A DNA stretch of 64,000 nt. Source: Vibrio inusitatus (GTDB taxonomy: Bacteria > Pseudomonadota > Gammaproteobacteria > Enterobacterales > Vibrionaceae). The DNA lies in assembly GCA_024346935.1 (NCBI GenBank), contig AP024878.1, forward strand, positions 2,604,001 to 2,668,000. Direction: 5' to 3'. This document shows, in pieces, positions 28,055 to 37,889 of this stretch. Each line of letters begins with the position of its first letter. The first letter of the stretch is position 1. A program made the position numbers and the translations under genes. The notes beneath the pieces were generated by a model that was given only the letters and a program-made list of their open reading frames with translations, did no database searches and was not told where the DNA came from.

Positions 28055-29518
28055 TTAGTCGAATTGAATACCTGGAGACAGTGTCTCTGGCATTATTGGT
28101 GCATCTCCTGCTATCGAAGCCATCGGATATGCACAGTAATCAGCTGCATAGAATGCACTTGGACGAAGATTACCTGACGCTCCAGGGCCACCAAATGGCG
28201 CATCACCGCTCGCGCCTGTAATAGGACGATTACGATTGACTATACCTGCACGTATTTCATCTGAGAAAAGTTCCCACTGCGTATCGTCAACAGAAATCAG
28301 ACCGGCCGAAAGACCATATTTAGTGTTATTTGCAAGTGTAATAGCCTCAGCAAAGTCGTTATAGCGGACGACCTGTAGCAAGGGTCCAAAATACTCTTCA
28401 TCAGGCAGGAGCGCTATGTCAGTAACATCTAAGATACTCGGTTCGACAAAGGCATTATCCAACAGGTTACCATCCAACAAAGGCTTGCCACCAAGATCTA
28501 TCAGCGACTGTTTCGCTTCCATAATCTGCTCTGCGGCTGTGCGTGAGATAAGTGTGCCCATAAAGGGCTGCTGCTCAGAAAATGGCTGGTCCATCTTTAA
28601 CTGAGCGGTCACTTTCACTAGTCGAGCTATTAACTCATCACCCGCATCACCTTTTGCGACATACAAACGCCTAGCACAGGTACATCTTTGCCCCGCACTA
28701 ATAAACGCGGACTGTACTATAGTGTGAACCGCAGCATCCAACTCACCGAAATCTTCACCAACAATCAACGGATTATTCCCGCCCATTTCCAGTGCCAGCA
28801 TTTTTTCAGGTTGCCCAGCAAACTGGCGGTGGAGGATATGACCTGTATTCGCACTACCGGTAAATAAAAGCCCATCAATATTTGCAGAATCAGCCAGCGC
28901 AATACCAGTATCTTTACCGCCCTGAACTAGATTAATGATCCCATTAGGTAAGCCCGCCTCATGCCAAAGTTTCACTGCTAGCTCGCCACACAGAGGGGTT
29001 AGATCTGAAGGTTTAAAGACGACTGTATTTCCAGCCAATAACGCAGGCACGATATGCCCGTTAGGAAGGTGCATAGGGAAATTATAAGGACCAAACACCG
29101 CCAGTACACCCAAAGGCCTATGCTGTAAGGTGACATCGTTACCAGCAACCTGCTTGTGTTTTGTACCGGTTCTCTCATGGTAGGATTTAATCGATAGCGC
29201 TATCTTGCCTGCCATCGCTGCGGCTTCGGTACGGGTCTCCCACAATGGCTTTCCCGTTTCTTTCGCTACCGTCTCAGCAATCAGCTCTGCATTTTCTTTA
29301 ACTAGCTCGGCAAAGCGCTGTACGATTTTCTCACGCTGTTCAAAAGAACATTTTTTCCAGCTCAAAAACGCATGTCGCGCACTTGAAACGGCCAGTTCTA
29401 CCTGTCCTTTGCTAGCAGAGTGACCCTGCCAAATGACTTCATTATTGTAAGGAGATAAGGAGTGTACATCATGGCCTTGCCCTGAGATCCACTCACCCGC
29501 GATAAAATGCGTTTCCAT
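28055..29518 (-). CDS. astD: N-succinylglutamate 5-semialdehyde dehydrogenase
   Basis: AstD oxidises succinylglutamate semialdehyde to succinylglutamate with NAD+, the fourth step of the arginine succinyltransferase pathway. The 487-residue aldehyde dehydrogenase has the glutamate general base in [12 protein letters not shown] and the catalytic cysteine in [13 protein letters not shown]. The N-terminus MetHisPhe-type start [15 protein letters not shown] is typical of the family. It lies 23 bp after astA. AstB and AstE are not in this window. Confidence 0.95.
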   Translation of the reverse strand: METHFIAGEWISGQGHDVHSLSPYNNEVIWQGHSASKGQVELAVSSARHAFLSWKKCSFEQREKIVQRFAELVKENAELIAETVAKETGKPLWETRTEAAAMAGKIALSIKSYHERTGTKHKQVAGNDVTLQHRPLGVLAVFGPYNFPMHLPNGHIVPALLAGNTVVFKPSDLTPLCGELAVKLWHEAGLPNGIINLVQGGKDTGIALADSANIDGLLFTGSANTGHILHRQFAGQPEKMLALEMGGNNPLIVGEDFGELDAAVHTIVQSAFISAGQRCTCARRLYVAKGDAGDELIARLVKVTAQLKMDQPFSEQQPFMGTLISRTAAEQIMEAKQSLIDLGGKPLLDGNLLDNAFVEPSILDVTDIALLPDEEYFGPLLQVVRYNDFAEAITLANNTKYGLSAGLISVDDTQWELFSDEIRAGIVNRNRPITGASGDAPFGGPGASGNLRPSAFYAADYCAYPMASIAGDAPIMPETLSPGIQFD

Positions 29519-29541
29519 CTAATTCGTCCTTGTTGTTCTGT

Positions 29542-30561
29542 TTATACGGCCGCCATCCGAACCCAATCACCATTCTCAACTTGAAGGGCGCTTGCGACTT
29601 TAGGGCTGATAATGACACTTTGAGTTTCAGCATCAAATGCTGCTTGTTGAGCGACTGCTCTGAAATTCTCAAACGATGTATTACTAATGAGATAGTTGGT
29701 AGAACTACCGTGCTCTGCAATCGACACTTGAGCCCTAAAGGAATGACGTACAGTATCAATATTGCGTAGGTCACATTCCACCGTTGGGCCTGCATCAAAA
29801 ATATCGACATAGTCTCTGCAGGTGAACCCCTCGTTCTCAAGTAATTTCAATGCTGGGCGGGTATTATCATGTACCTCACCAATGACCGCCTGCGCTTCTT
29901 TACTCAACAGATTAATGTAGATAGGCAGCTTAGGCATCAGGTCAGCAATAAAGCCTTTTTTGCCGATACCAGTGAGGTAATCGGCCATTGTGAAATCGAT
30001 AGAGAAGAAGTGTTCTTGTAACCACTCCCAGAAAGGAGAGTTGCCTTTTTCATCAGAGACTCCTCTCATCTCTGCAAAAATGGTCTTTGAGAAACGATGA
30101 GGATGCTCCGCTAGCATCAAGAAGCGACACTTAGACATCAATCGACCATTCAATCCACCACGAAATTTAGGGCGTAAGAACAAAGTGCAGATTTCACTGC
30201 ACCCAGTATAATTGTTGCCAAAAGTCAGTAGCTTCACGACATTATTTACGCCCAGTTTTGGCGACGAATGTACCACCTTGCTGATATGATAAGAATAGAA
30301 CGGGACATCCCAGCCTATCGAAGCTTCAATACCCGTAGTACCTGCCACTTCACCAGTATCACAGTCAGCACCGACCATAAGATAGCCTTCATCGCCAGGT
30401 CCAGTCACCTCTGGTTTTTGAAAACTACTCACCGAGTGGTTAATTCTATTCGTTAGCAATTCTTCATTGACTGGCAAAGAGGTAAATCCGTGACCAGACT
30501 CTTCTGCGCACAAGTGCAAAGCATCGTAATCATCCTTTAAAATTGGGCGTACTACTAACAT
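29542..30561 (-). CDS. astA: Arginine N-succinyltransferase
   Basis: AstA transfers succinyl from succinyl-CoA to arginine, the first step of the Ast catabolic pathway. The 339-residue protein starts MLVVRPILKDDYDALHLCAE and contains FLRPKFRGGLNGRLMSKCRF and FFSIDFTMADYLTGIGKKGF, all typical of AstA, a GNAT-like fold. It is second in the operon, between argD/astC and astD. Confidence 0.96.
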   Translation of the reverse strand: MLVVRPILKDDYDALHLCAEESGHGFTSLPVNEELLTNRINHSVSSFQKPEVTGPGDEGYLMVGADCDTGEVAGTTGIEASIGWDVPFYSYHISKVVHSSPKLGVNNVVKLLTFGNNYTGCSEICTLFLRPKFRGGLNGRLMSKCRFLMLAEHPHRFSKTIFAEMRGVSDEKGNSPFWEWLQEHFFSIDFTMADYLTGIGKKGFIADLMPKLPIYINLLSKEAQAVIGEVHDNTRPALKLLENEGFTCRDYVDIFDAGPTVECDLRNIDTVRHSFRAQVSIAEHGSSTNYLISNTSFENFRAVAQQAAFDAETQSVIISPKVASALQVENGDWVRMAAV

Positions 30562-30584
30562 CCCACTATCCTCCTGATAGAAAA

Positions 30585-31793
30585 TTACGCGTTGTATAAC
30601 TTAGCGATAGCCGCCTCAAATCTTGCAAATCCTTGCTTGATTTCCTCTGGTGTAATCACTAACGAAGGAGTGAAACGAACCACACTAGCTCCAGCAATAA
30701 GCACCATTAGGCCTTCTTCGCCTGCAGCGACTAAGACATCACGAGAACGACCTTTCCATTCATCGTTCAGTTCAGCGCCAAGCAACAAGCCCTTGCCTCT
30801 AATTTCAGCAAAGATTGGGTACTTAGCGTTAATACGCTCTAACTCCGCACGGAATAGTCCTTCACGCTCTTTTACACCTTGAAGTACATCAGGCTGAGAA
30901 ACATGACTAACAACAGCTTCAGCAACAGCACAGGCTAATGGGTTACCGCCGTAGGTCGAGCCGTGAGTACCAATTTTAAGGTGCTTAGCCAGTTTTTCTG
31001 TAGTTAGCATAGCCCCAACAGGAAAACCACCGCCAAGAGACTTAGCGGTGCTCAAGATATCTGGTGTTACTCCCAAACCTTGGTACGCATAAAAGTCACC
31101 GGTGCGACCATTGCCCGTTTGTACTTCATCGAAAATCAATAGTGCATTGTGCTTGTCACACAGCTCGCGGACAGTTTGTACAAACTCTGAAGTTGGGGCA
31201 ATGATGCCGCCTTCACCTTGTAGAGGCTCCATCATTACGGCACAAGTTTCATCTGAAATAGCAGCTTCGAAGGCTTTAATGTCGTTGTATGGGATATGAT
31301 CGATATCACCAGGCTTAGGACCAAAGCCATCTGAATAGGCAGATTGGCCTCCTACGGTTACCGTGAAGAAGGTACGCCCGTGGAATCCTTGATTAAAGGC
31401 AATGATCTTAGATTTTTGCTCACCAAACTCATCCACTGCATAACGACGAGCCAGTTTAAGTGCAGCCTCATTGGCTTCTGCGCCGGAGTTAGCAAAAAAG
31501 ACCTTGTCTGCAAAGCTCAGCTCGACCAACTTCTTAGCCAAACGCAAAGCGGGCTCATTGGTCATTACATTACTGAGGTGCCATAATTGATTTGCTTGCT
31601 TCGTAAGTGCCTCTACCATCACTGGGTGACAATGTCCTAAACAACTCACTGCAATACCACCAGCAAAATCAACGTATTCTTTATCTTGCTGATCCCAGAT
31701 TCGCGCCCCTTCACCTCGAACTGGAATTATCGCCATCGGGTTATAACAAGGGACCATAACTTCATCGAAGTCTTTACGCGTTACATCTGTCAT
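30585..31793 (-). CDS. argD: Acetylornithine / succinylornithine aminotransferase
   Basis: This PLP-dependent class III aminotransferase acts on N-acetylornithine in arginine synthesis and N-succinylornithine in catabolism. In vibrios a single gene at this site is likely to serve both roles (argD/astC). I start it at the ATG after GGAG, giving [20 protein letters not shown] and 402 residues. The PLP lysine lies in [15 protein letters not shown] and the [11 protein letters not shown] motif is intact. It heads the operon; a candidate ARG box overlaps its leader. Confidence 0.95.
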   Translation of the reverse strand: MTDVTRKDFDEVMVPCYNPMAIIPVRGEGARIWDQQDKEYVDFAGGIAVSCLGHCHPVMVEALTKQANQLWHLSNVMTNEPALRLAKKLVELSFADKVFFANSGAEANEAALKLARRYAVDEFGEQKSKIIAFNQGFHGRTFFTVTVGGQSAYSDGFGPKPGDIDHIPYNDIKAFEAAISDETCAVMMEPLQGEGGIIAPTSEFVQTVRELCDKHNALLIFDEVQTGNGRTGDFYAYQGLGVTPDILSTAKSLGGGFPVGAMLTTEKLAKHLKIGTHGSTYGGNPLACAVAEAVVSHVSQPDVLQGVKEREGLFRAELERINAKYPIFAEIRGKGLLLGAELNDEWKGRSRDVLVAAGEEGLMVLIAGASVVRFTPSLVITPEEIKQGFARFEAAIAKLYNA

Positions 31794-31832
31794 TTCTGCA
31801 CTCCTTTTATGCATTCCCCTCGCAATTAAAAA

Positions 31833-31850
31833 ATTCGCTATTTATGCATT
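31833..31850 (-). promoter_or_regulatory. Candidate ARG box upstream of argD
   Basis: On the minus strand AATGCATAAATAGCGAAT matches one half of the 18-bp ArgR consensus well (TG, AT, four A/T) but the second half poorly. It lies about 40 bp upstream of the argD start. A tandem partner at 3-bp spacing is not evident, so this is weaker than the argC-argE site. Confidence 0.3.
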
Positions 31851-31995
31851 GCTGGAGACATTTCCTCTGTACAGGCATTGTATTTACAATTTATTAACCA
31901 TTTCAAGAGAAAAATACGCTTAAATAGGCTAATTTGCCGTGCGAAATGTGAGCAGTGTGACGCTATTCGAGCAACAAATAGAAAAAGTGATCATA

Positions 31996-32048
31996 TTGCA
32001 TAACAAATCTAGTTTTTAACTCAAATAGGTAACAACAATGTTATGCAA
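31996..32048. repeat. 10-bp perfect inverted repeat in the argD upstream region
   Basis: TTGCATAACA (31996-32005) and its exact complement TGTTATGCAA (32039-32048) are separated by 33 bp. The spacing is too long for a terminator loop. It lies between the pabA stop and the argD promoter region and may be a pair of operator half-sites. The rest of the 275-bp gap shows no gene. Confidence 0.5.
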
Positions 32049-32068
32049 GGAATTTCAATAGATATGCT

Positions 32069-32659
32069 TTATGTTTGAGGGATACGAGCAAGGAAGTTAG
32101 CCAGGATTTCATGACCCTGTTCTGTTTTTATTGATTCTGGATGAAACTGCACCGCCTCAACTGGCAGGGTCTTATGACTGTAACCCATAATCTCTTTTTG
32201 TTGCCCGAGATCATCGAGAGTCCAAGCGGTTACTTCAAGACATTCAGGAAGGGATTCTTTCTCTACAATCAAAGAGTGATAACGCGTCACCGTTAACGGA
32301 TTATTAAGACCAGAAAATACACCCGTATTGGTATGTTGTATTGGGGAGGTTTTACCATGCATGACTTTATCAGCGCGAATCACCTTTCCACCAAGTGCTT
32401 GAGCAATAGCTTGATGACCAAGGCAGACACCCAGTAAAGGTAGCTTCCCCATAAACTCTTGAATCACTTGAAGAGAAATACCCGCTTCATTAGGGGTACA
32501 GGGGCCCGGAGAGATAACAATAGCTTGGGGTTGAAGAGCATGGATGTCGGCAATGGTGATTGCATCGTTACGAACGACTTTGGTTTCACACCCTAGTTCA
32601 CAAAAGTACTGATATAGGTTGTAAGTAAAGGAGTCATAATTATCAATGATCAACAGCAT
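32069..32659 (-). CDS. pabA: Aminodeoxychorismate synthase glutamine amidotransferase subunit
   Basis: This class I glutamine amidotransferase supplies ammonia to PabB for p-aminobenzoate and folate synthesis; it could also serve anthranilate synthase. I start it at [20 protein letters not shown] (196 residues). The catalytic cysteine is in [17 protein letters not shown] and the His/Glu of the triad in AVQFHPESI. The neighbourhood with argD matches E. coli pabA, not trpG. A short inverted repeat AATGCCA/TGGCATT lies just upstream of the gene. Confidence 0.93.
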   Translation of the reverse strand: MLLIIDNYDSFTYNLYQYFCELGCETKVVRNDAITIADIHALQPQAIVISPGPCTPNEAGISLQVIQEFMGKLPLLGVCLGHQAIAQALGGKVIRADKVMHGKTSPIQHTNTGVFSGLNNPLTVTRYHSLIVEKESLPECLEVTAWTLDDLGQQKEIMGYSHKTLPVEAVQFHPESIKTEQGHEILANFLARIPQT

Positions 32660-32737
32660 GCCAGAATCCAAACTAAAAATGCCACCACCTTGACGGCGAT
32701 GGCATTCTATCACAACTTATTTGACCAAAGGGCTCTT

Positions 32738-32786
32738 ATACCAATCGTACTAAATAACTGTTCACTCTAGCGGGTTAAAACGGACG
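32738..32786. repeat. Half copy of the trpS-flanking MITE, overlapping the trpS stop codon
   Basis: The first 16 bp, ATACCAATCGTACTAA, are identical to the reverse complement of the right end of the element at 33915-34074. The next 28 bp align without gaps at about 20 positions. The similarity runs through the trpS stop codon (32775-32777), which therefore lies within the element-like sequence. The other half of the element is absent. Confidence 0.6.
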
Positions 32787-33800
32787 CTTTACGAAGCCAA
32801 CCGCATCAAAAACCTTATCCAAAGTCACTGCAGCCTTCGCTGATGCTTTCTCTGCACCTGCTTTCATTACTTCGTTTAAGTACGGCATGTCTTGACGAAT
32901 ACGCTGGTACTCAGACTGGATTGGTTCAAGCATAGCGACAACAGCTTCACCTACATCTTTCTTAAAAGGACCGTACATTTCAACGCCTTGGTATTGCGCT
33001 TCGATCTCAGCAAAGGTTTTACCTGTCGCTGCAGAGTACAGTCCCATTAGATTCGCAATGCCTGCCTTGTTCTCGATATCATGAAGAATACGAGGTGGGT
33101 TATCTGGATCCGTTTGCGCTTTGTTAATCTTCTTAAGAATAGATTTAGGCTCTTCAAGAAGGGTGATAACGTTCTTGCGGTTGTCATCAGATTTAGACAT
33201 TTTCTTAGTCGCATCTTGAAGGCTCATTACACGAGCATTCACCGTTGGAATGTACGGTTCAGGAACTTGGAAAATTGGCGCGTCCGGTGTGCTGTAGATG
33301 TTATTGAAGCGGTTTGCGATATCACGAGCTAACTCGAGGTGTTGCTTCTGATCGTTACCCACTGGAACTTGATGCGCACCGTATAACAAAATATCTGCTG
33401 CCATTAATACAGGGTAATCATACAGCCCCACATTAACATCATTAGCGTAGCGCTGAGATTTGTCTTTGAATTGTGTCATGCGGTTTAGCTCACCCATTTG
33501 GGTGTAGCAATTCAGAATCCAGCCCAACTGAGCATGCTCAGGTACATGAGACTGAACAAACAGCGTGCTTTTCTCTGGTGTTACGCCTACAGCAAGACAA
33601 ATGGCAAGTGCGTCTAGCGTTGCTTCGTGCAAAGCCTTTGCGTCTTGGCGAACGGTAATAGCATGAAGGTCAACAACACAGTACTGGCAGTCGTAATCAT
33701 CTTGCATCTGATGCCACTGACGCAAAGCACCAAGATAGTTGCCAATGCTTAATTCACCAGACGGCTGAACACCGCTCAACACTATTGGTTTAGTGGTCAT
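32775..33800 (-). CDS. trpS: Tryptophanyl-tRNA synthetase
   Basis: The 341-residue class I synthetase charges tRNA-Trp. The HIGH-like motif appears in [20 protein letters not shown], and the KMSKS loop in [12 protein letters not shown]. The C-terminal helical domain is complete. In enterics trpS is part of the dam-rpe-gph-trpS operon, but here a 292-bp gap holding a MITE and a palindrome separates it from gph, so it probably has its own promoter. Confidence 0.97.
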   Translation of the reverse strand: MTTKPIVLSGVQPSGELSIGNYLGALRQWHQMQDDYDCQYCVVDLHAITVRQDAKALHEATLDALAICLAVGVTPEKSTLFVQSHVPEHAQLGWILNCYTQMGELNRMTQFKDKSQRYANDVNVGLYDYPVLMAADILLYGAHQVPVGNDQKQHLELARDIANRFNNIYSTPDAPIFQVPEPYIPTVNARVMSLQDATKKMSKSDDNRKNVITLLEEPKSILKKINKAQTDPDNPPRILHDIENKAGIANLMGLYSAATGKTFAEIEAQYQGVEMYGPFKKDVGEAVVAMLEPIQSEYQRIRQDMPYLNEVMKAGAEKASAKAAVTLDKVFDAVGFVKRPF

Positions 33801-33854
33801 GATAATTACTTCCTCAATACTTCTAGAATAAAAATTTTATACGATAAAGCAGTG

Positions 33855-33870
33855 TACTCATCGATGAGTA
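33855..33870. promoter_or_regulatory. 16-bp perfect palindrome in the trpS upstream region (candidate operator)
   Basis: TACTCATCGATGAGTA is a perfect palindrome. It lies 55 bp upstream of trpS, where a -35 element would sit relative to the TATAAA at about 17 bp further toward the gene. The outer GTACT and AGTA resemble the ends of the TrpR operator, but the inner CTAG half-sites of that operator are not present. Confidence 0.45.
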
Positions 33871-33914
33871 TATTGGAAGGAAAAAATAGGAAAATGAACC
33901 TAAGTTGAGATTTG

Positions 33915-34074
33915 ATACCAATCACATTAGTGAGTATTCAGAAATGCTACGAGAAAAACACTCGAGAACAAGGCTGAATTTTTCGATAAGTATTATTCTA
34001 CAATCAAAAATTCTAACGCCGTTATCGAGTGTTTTAGCCAGCTAGAATAACCAATTGCTTAGTACGATTGGTAT
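33915..34074. mobile_element. 160-bp MITE-like hairpin element between gph and trpS
   Basis: The terminal inverted repeats are ATACCAATC (33915-33923) and GATTGGTAT (34066-34074), extending imperfectly to about 17 bp. Inside are two further perfect inverted pairs in register: AAAACACTCGA (33955-33965) with its complement at 34025-34035, and GAATTTTT (33976-33983) with its complement at 34006-34013. The whole element folds as one long imperfect hairpin with a 22-nt loop. It has no coding capacity. A half copy lies at 32738-32786 on the other side of trpS. Confidence 0.75.
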
Positions 34075-34092
34075 TCAGCTCATTACTACATC

Positions 34093-34776
34093 TTAATAGT
34101 GAGTAAGTAACTCAGGCAATTGGGAGAGATCTTGAATCAAATGATCTGGGTTAGCTAACTCAATAGGCTCGCCGTGATTATAGCCATAAGGCAAAGCAAC
34201 AGACATCACTCCAGCGTTCTTAGCTGCCAAGATATCATTTTTGGAATCGCCGATCATGATCATCTCTGAATGAGAAACCTGTTGTGTACTCATTAGGTGT
34301 GTCAGTGGCATAGGGTCTGGTTTTTTCTTAACCAAACTATCGCCTCCTAATACATCAACAAACAAATGAGCAATACCGTGCTGTTCAAGAATTTCTGGCA
34401 CAAATTGGTACGGCTTATTGGTGATGATGGCTAATTGATAGCCTGCCTGCTGCAACGCAATTAACGACTCTTTCACTTTGGGGTACAAGGTACTTTTCGA
34501 ATGACCACACTCAGCATAAAAGCGGTCAAAATGTACTCTCGCTTCGCGTTTGCTTTCTTCCGTCAAGCTCGTATCAATTTCAATGCTTTGACTCAATGCA
34601 CGTGCAGAAAGGATATCAGCGCCGTTACCCACCCACTCTCTCACTTGAGCTTCTGATACGCCTGGACGTTCCATTGCTTTCATAGCAAGGTCTAAAGCAG
34701 CAGCCAAATCTGGAACACTATCAAGTAGCGTTCCATCAAGATCAAATGCAAGAAGCTTAATATTATTTGACGACAA
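34093..34776 (-). CDS. gph: Phosphoglycolate phosphatase
   Basis: Gph is a HAD-superfamily phosphatase that removes 2-phosphoglycolate arising from DNA repair. The 227-residue protein has motif I FDLDGTLLDSVPDL with the nucleophile and acid aspartates, motif II in LAIITNKPY and motif III/IV in KKKPDPMPL and MIGDSKNDILAAKNAG. It starts 1 bp after the rpe stop, in the conserved dam-rpe-gph order. The MITE lies immediately downstream. Confidence 0.96.
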   Translation of the reverse strand: MSSNNIKLLAFDLDGTLLDSVPDLAAALDLAMKAMERPGVSEAQVREWVGNGADILSARALSQSIEIDTSLTEESKREARVHFDRFYAECGHSKSTLYPKVKESLIALQQAGYQLAIITNKPYQFVPEILEQHGIAHLFVDVLGGDSLVKKKPDPMPLTHLMSTQQVSHSEMIMIGDSKNDILAAKNAGVMSVALPYGYNHGEPIELANPDHLIQDLSQLPELLTHY

Positions 34777-34777
34777 G

Positions 34778-35449
34778 TTATTTCACCTTAGCCAGTTCAG
34801 CGCGCATTTCATCAATGACTTCTTTGTAATCTGGCTGATTGAAGATAGCCGAGCCTGCAACAAACATATCTGCACCCGCTTCAGCAATCTCACGAATATT
34901 GTCTACCTTTACTCCACCATCAATCTCTAAGCGAATATCGCGACCGCTCGCGTCAATACGCTCACGCACAGCTCGCAGTTTATCCAGAGTATTCGGAATA
35001 AAAGACTGCCCACCAAAGCCAGGGTTTACTGACATTAGCAAGATCATATCAACCTTATCCATGATGTAGTCCAAGTGAGAAAGTGGTGTCGCAGGATTTA
35101 ATACCACGCCCGCCTTACAGCCATGCTCTTTGATGAGTTGCAAAGTACGGTCAACGTGCTCGGAAGCTTCAACGTGGAAGGTAATCATGCTTGCGCCAGC
35201 TTTTGCAAATTCAGGAACGATAGCATCAACCGGCTTAACCATTAGGTGAACGTCGATAGGTGCCGTAATTCCATAGTCTCGCAGTGCCTTACAAATCGGG
35301 GCACCAAAGGTCAGGTTTGGAACGTAGTGGTTGTCCATCACATCAAAATGCACTACATCGGCGCCGGCTGCGAGCACACGCTCAACATCTTCACCTAAAC
35401 GAGCAAAATCTGCGGATAAAATAGATGGAGCAATTAGAAAATCGGTCAT
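34778..35449 (-). CDS. rpe: Ribulose-phosphate 3-epimerase
   Basis: Rpe interconverts ribulose 5-phosphate and xylulose 5-phosphate in the pentose phosphate pathway. The 223-residue TIM-barrel protein has the signatures [28 protein letters not shown] and [12 protein letters not shown], and the phosphate-binding DGGVKVDNI and AGSAIFNQ. It is downstream of dam by 111 bp and followed directly by gph. Confidence 0.97.
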   Translation of the reverse strand: MTDFLIAPSILSADFARLGEDVERVLAAGADVVHFDVMDNHYVPNLTFGAPICKALRDYGITAPIDVHLMVKPVDAIVPEFAKAGASMITFHVEASEHVDRTLQLIKEHGCKAGVVLNPATPLSHLDYIMDKVDMILLMSVNPGFGGQSFIPNTLDKLRAVRERIDASGRDIRLEIDGGVKVDNIREIAEAGADMFVAGSAIFNQPDYKEVIDEMRAELAKVK

Positions 35450-35560
35450 ACCTGTCCCCTGTATAAGGCGTTCAATTTGCGCGCAATTCTACAAAAGCAA
35501 ACGATAAACTAAAAGGACAAATTTGAAATGATTATGATTGTTGCGACAATAGAAGAAAAA

Positions 35561-36382
35561 TTAGCCTGTGCGATTAAACAAAGCCAGCAATTCATCCACC
35601 TTATTTCGTCCTGCGCCATTGCGGCTGATAGTACGCTTAACCTTAACCACATTCAGCTCAGCGCCGTGATATAAACGACGAGTTAGCATGGTATCGTGAT
35701 TGGAGATCAGTACAGGTATGCCACGCTTGGTTGCCGTACGCTCTGCAACATCAGCCAAAGCCGCTTGATCATCCAAAGAGAAACCATTACCCGAATAGGT
35801 AGTGAAGTTTGCTGTCGTCGATAAAGGAGCATATGGAGGATCGCAGTAAACTACACTCCCCTTACGAGCACGCTTAAAGGTTTCTAAATAACCCTCACAG
35901 ACAAATGTTGCCTTCTTCGCTTTCTCGGCAAAGAATTCTAGCTCTTGTTCCGGGAAATAAGGTTTTTTATAAGAACCAAAAGGAACATTGAATCCACCCT
36001 TCTTGTTGTATCGACACAGGCCATTAAAACCAAATCGGTTCATATACAGAAAAGCGACAGAGCGGAAAAGAATGTCATCAGTAGCATTGAACTGTCTACG
36101 AACTTCCAAATACACCTCTTTTTGGTTGTATTCAGGCGTAAACATTCTCCTAGCCTCATTGATATAAGGCTGCGGATCATTCTTTAATCGGTTATAAAGA
36201 TTAATAAGATCTGGGTTAATGTCTGCTAGCAAGTACTGCTCGTAGTCAGTATTTAAGAAAACCGAGCCTGCACCAACAAAAGGTTCAACCAGCTTTTTTG
36301 CTTGTGGCAGATGACGCTGAATATCTTCAACGAGTCCATATTTACCACCTGCCCACTTTAAAAAGGCACGTTGTTTTTTCAT
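35561..36382 (-). CDS. dam: DNA adenine methyltransferase Dam
   Basis: Dam methylates adenine in GATC and directs mismatch repair and replication timing. The 273-residue class D12 enzyme has the S-adenosylmethionine motif FVGAGSVF at residues 35-42 and the catalytic DPPY at 181-184, the same positions as in E. coli. It lies 67 bp after damX. Dam is essential in V. cholerae. Confidence 0.97.
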   Translation of the reverse strand: MKKQRAFLKWAGGKYGLVEDIQRHLPQAKKLVEPFVGAGSVFLNTDYEQYLLADINPDLINLYNRLKNDPQPYINEARRMFTPEYNQKEVYLEVRRQFNATDDILFRSVAFLYMNRFGFNGLCRYNKKGGFNVPFGSYKKPYFPEQELEFFAEKAKKATFVCEGYLETFKRARKGSVVYCDPPYAPLSTTANFTTYSGNGFSLDDQAALADVAERTATKRGIPVLISNHDTMLTRRLYHGAELNVVKVKRTISRNGAGRNKVDELLALFNRTG

Positions 36383-36449
36383 TGCTGGTCTTCACTACCC
36401 ATAATTTATACGACGCGGAATGTAACATAAAACGAAACTCATCTCAGTG

Positions 36450-37871
36450 TTATTTTCCTGCTTCAATCTCTTTATGTACTTGTGTCATCGACTTAACCCA
36501 AGGTCCTATCTCTTGAACCGCTTGTGGCAGATCGGCAATACCTTGACTAGCGAGCTTCACATATCGATAGTCGCCGTAGGTAATGATGTACCATTTCTTA
36601 CCTGAACGAAGTGTAGGATAGATTCGAGCGTCATCTTGCATTTGGTGGGTATCAAGGAAGGATTGGACCTCTCGCATGGTTCTCAAAGCACCAAGTTGGA
36701 TCGTGTAGCGCTTCGCACTTATTTCCATTAACTCCTCTCTAGCAAATGAGAAGTTAATTGCGTTGCTTGTCGGTTTGTCTTCACTTTTTGTTACAGATTC
36801 AATTTGATTCGAAGGCGGCTTCACAACTTGAGATTCTGTTTCAATTAATGAATCAACAACTTCATCAGGAACAACCACTCGGTGCCTGCCATTGCTATTA
36901 TCCGCCAAGGTCACCGTTTGATCAGTCACAGGAGGAGGCAGTTCCTTGGTATCATCAGTAAGCGTCTCTCGTTCCCTAACCGAAAAATCCACAACTTCGC
37001 TGCTCTCACCAGATAGTGATGTATCCTTTTGACTTTCTGCACTTTCAGACGACGTTATTGAAACGGGATCACTGCCTGAAGGCTTACCTGAACCAGAGAG
37101 TAACCACCAAGCGATGAGACCTAATAAGATCACTAGCAAGGTAATAATAACACCAGATTTGGCAGAACCATTGTGCGAAGGCAAGACTGGTTTAGTTGAT
37201 TTCACTTTATTTCCTAGTGCAATAAGTTCGCCTGGGTATCGAGCACACCGTTGCGCTTTTTTGCGGATCTTATCTCGTTTATTGAGGCTTTCGAATTTTC
37301 GAAGCACCATCAACTCTAAAAAGAACTCTGCCTCACTCTGGCGAAGCGGTTCGATTTTAAGCTCTGCTGGCTGCACATTAAATTGTCGACTTAGTGGCAA
37401 CACTTTCTTACTTAACAAGTCAGGGCCACACGCCAAAATCAAACTCAATGTCCAAGTGGGATGAGCTTGTATGCGTTCGACCAAGCTCCAAAGTAGAAGT
37501 AGATTTTCTTCTGATAATAAGCTGGCGTCGTCAACTAAGATAACAAACTCAGTGGTCTGCAATCCTAGTTCATTATCTAGATTATCAAAAAGACTGAGAT
37601 TGGCATCGATTGTGCTATTAGGGATAAGTTGCTGGAATATTGCTTGCTTGATGTCCTGTTCAGACCAAGAAGCATCACCTAACAGCAGCGCTTTATAACG
37701 AGTAGAAACGAAGTGTGAGAAATAACGGTTGAGGAGCCAAGATTTTCCAGCTCCCCTTGCGCCAGTAAAAGTAACGAGATTTGAACCAAATCGAGTCATA
37801 AGGCGCAACTTATCTAGTAGTTGCGACTGAGACTGTAATTCTAATGTTCTTGTCTGAGCCTTGCTCATCAA
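36450..37871 (-). CDS. damX: DamX-like cell division protein with ATPase and SPOR domains
   Basis: The 473-residue protein has an N-terminal AAA-like ATPase domain with P-loop GARGAGKS at residues 37-44 and ILVDDASLLS as Walker B. One membrane segment follows (about 235-255, IITLLVILLGLIAWWLL), then a low-complexity Ser/Glu-rich periplasmic linker and a C-terminal SPOR domain (about 388-468) that binds denuded septal peptidoglycan. E. coli DamX lacks the intact ATPase part; the vibrio form keeps it. It sits between aroB and dam. Confidence 0.92.
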   Translation of the reverse strand: MMSKAQTRTLELQSQSQLLDKLRLMTRFGSNLVTFTGARGAGKSWLLNRYFSHFVSTRYKALLLGDASWSEQDIKQAIFQQLIPNSTIDANLSLFDNLDNELGLQTTEFVILVDDASLLSEENLLLLWSLVERIQAHPTWTLSLILACGPDLLSKKVLPLSRQFNVQPAELKIEPLRQSEAEFFLELMVLRKFESLNKRDKIRKKAQRCARYPGELIALGNKVKSTKPVLPSHNGSAKSGVIITLLVILLGLIAWWLLSGSGKPSGSDPVSITSSESAESQKDTSLSGESSEVVDFSVRERETLTDDTKELPPPVTDQTVTLADNSNGRHRVVVPDEVVDSLIETESQVVKPPSNQIESVTKSEDKPTSNAINFSFAREELMEISAKRYTIQLGALRTMREVQSFLDTHQMQDDARIYPTLRSGKKWYIITYGDYRYVKLASQGIADLPQAVQEIGPWVKSMTQVHKEIEAGK

Positions 37872-37889
37872 CTATCCCTATGCGTTACT

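Noticed and set aside
32069..32659. trpG (anthranilate synthase subunit)
   Set aside because: No trp genes are nearby and the neighbourhood with argD matches pabA; the sequence alone cannot exclude an amphibolic role.
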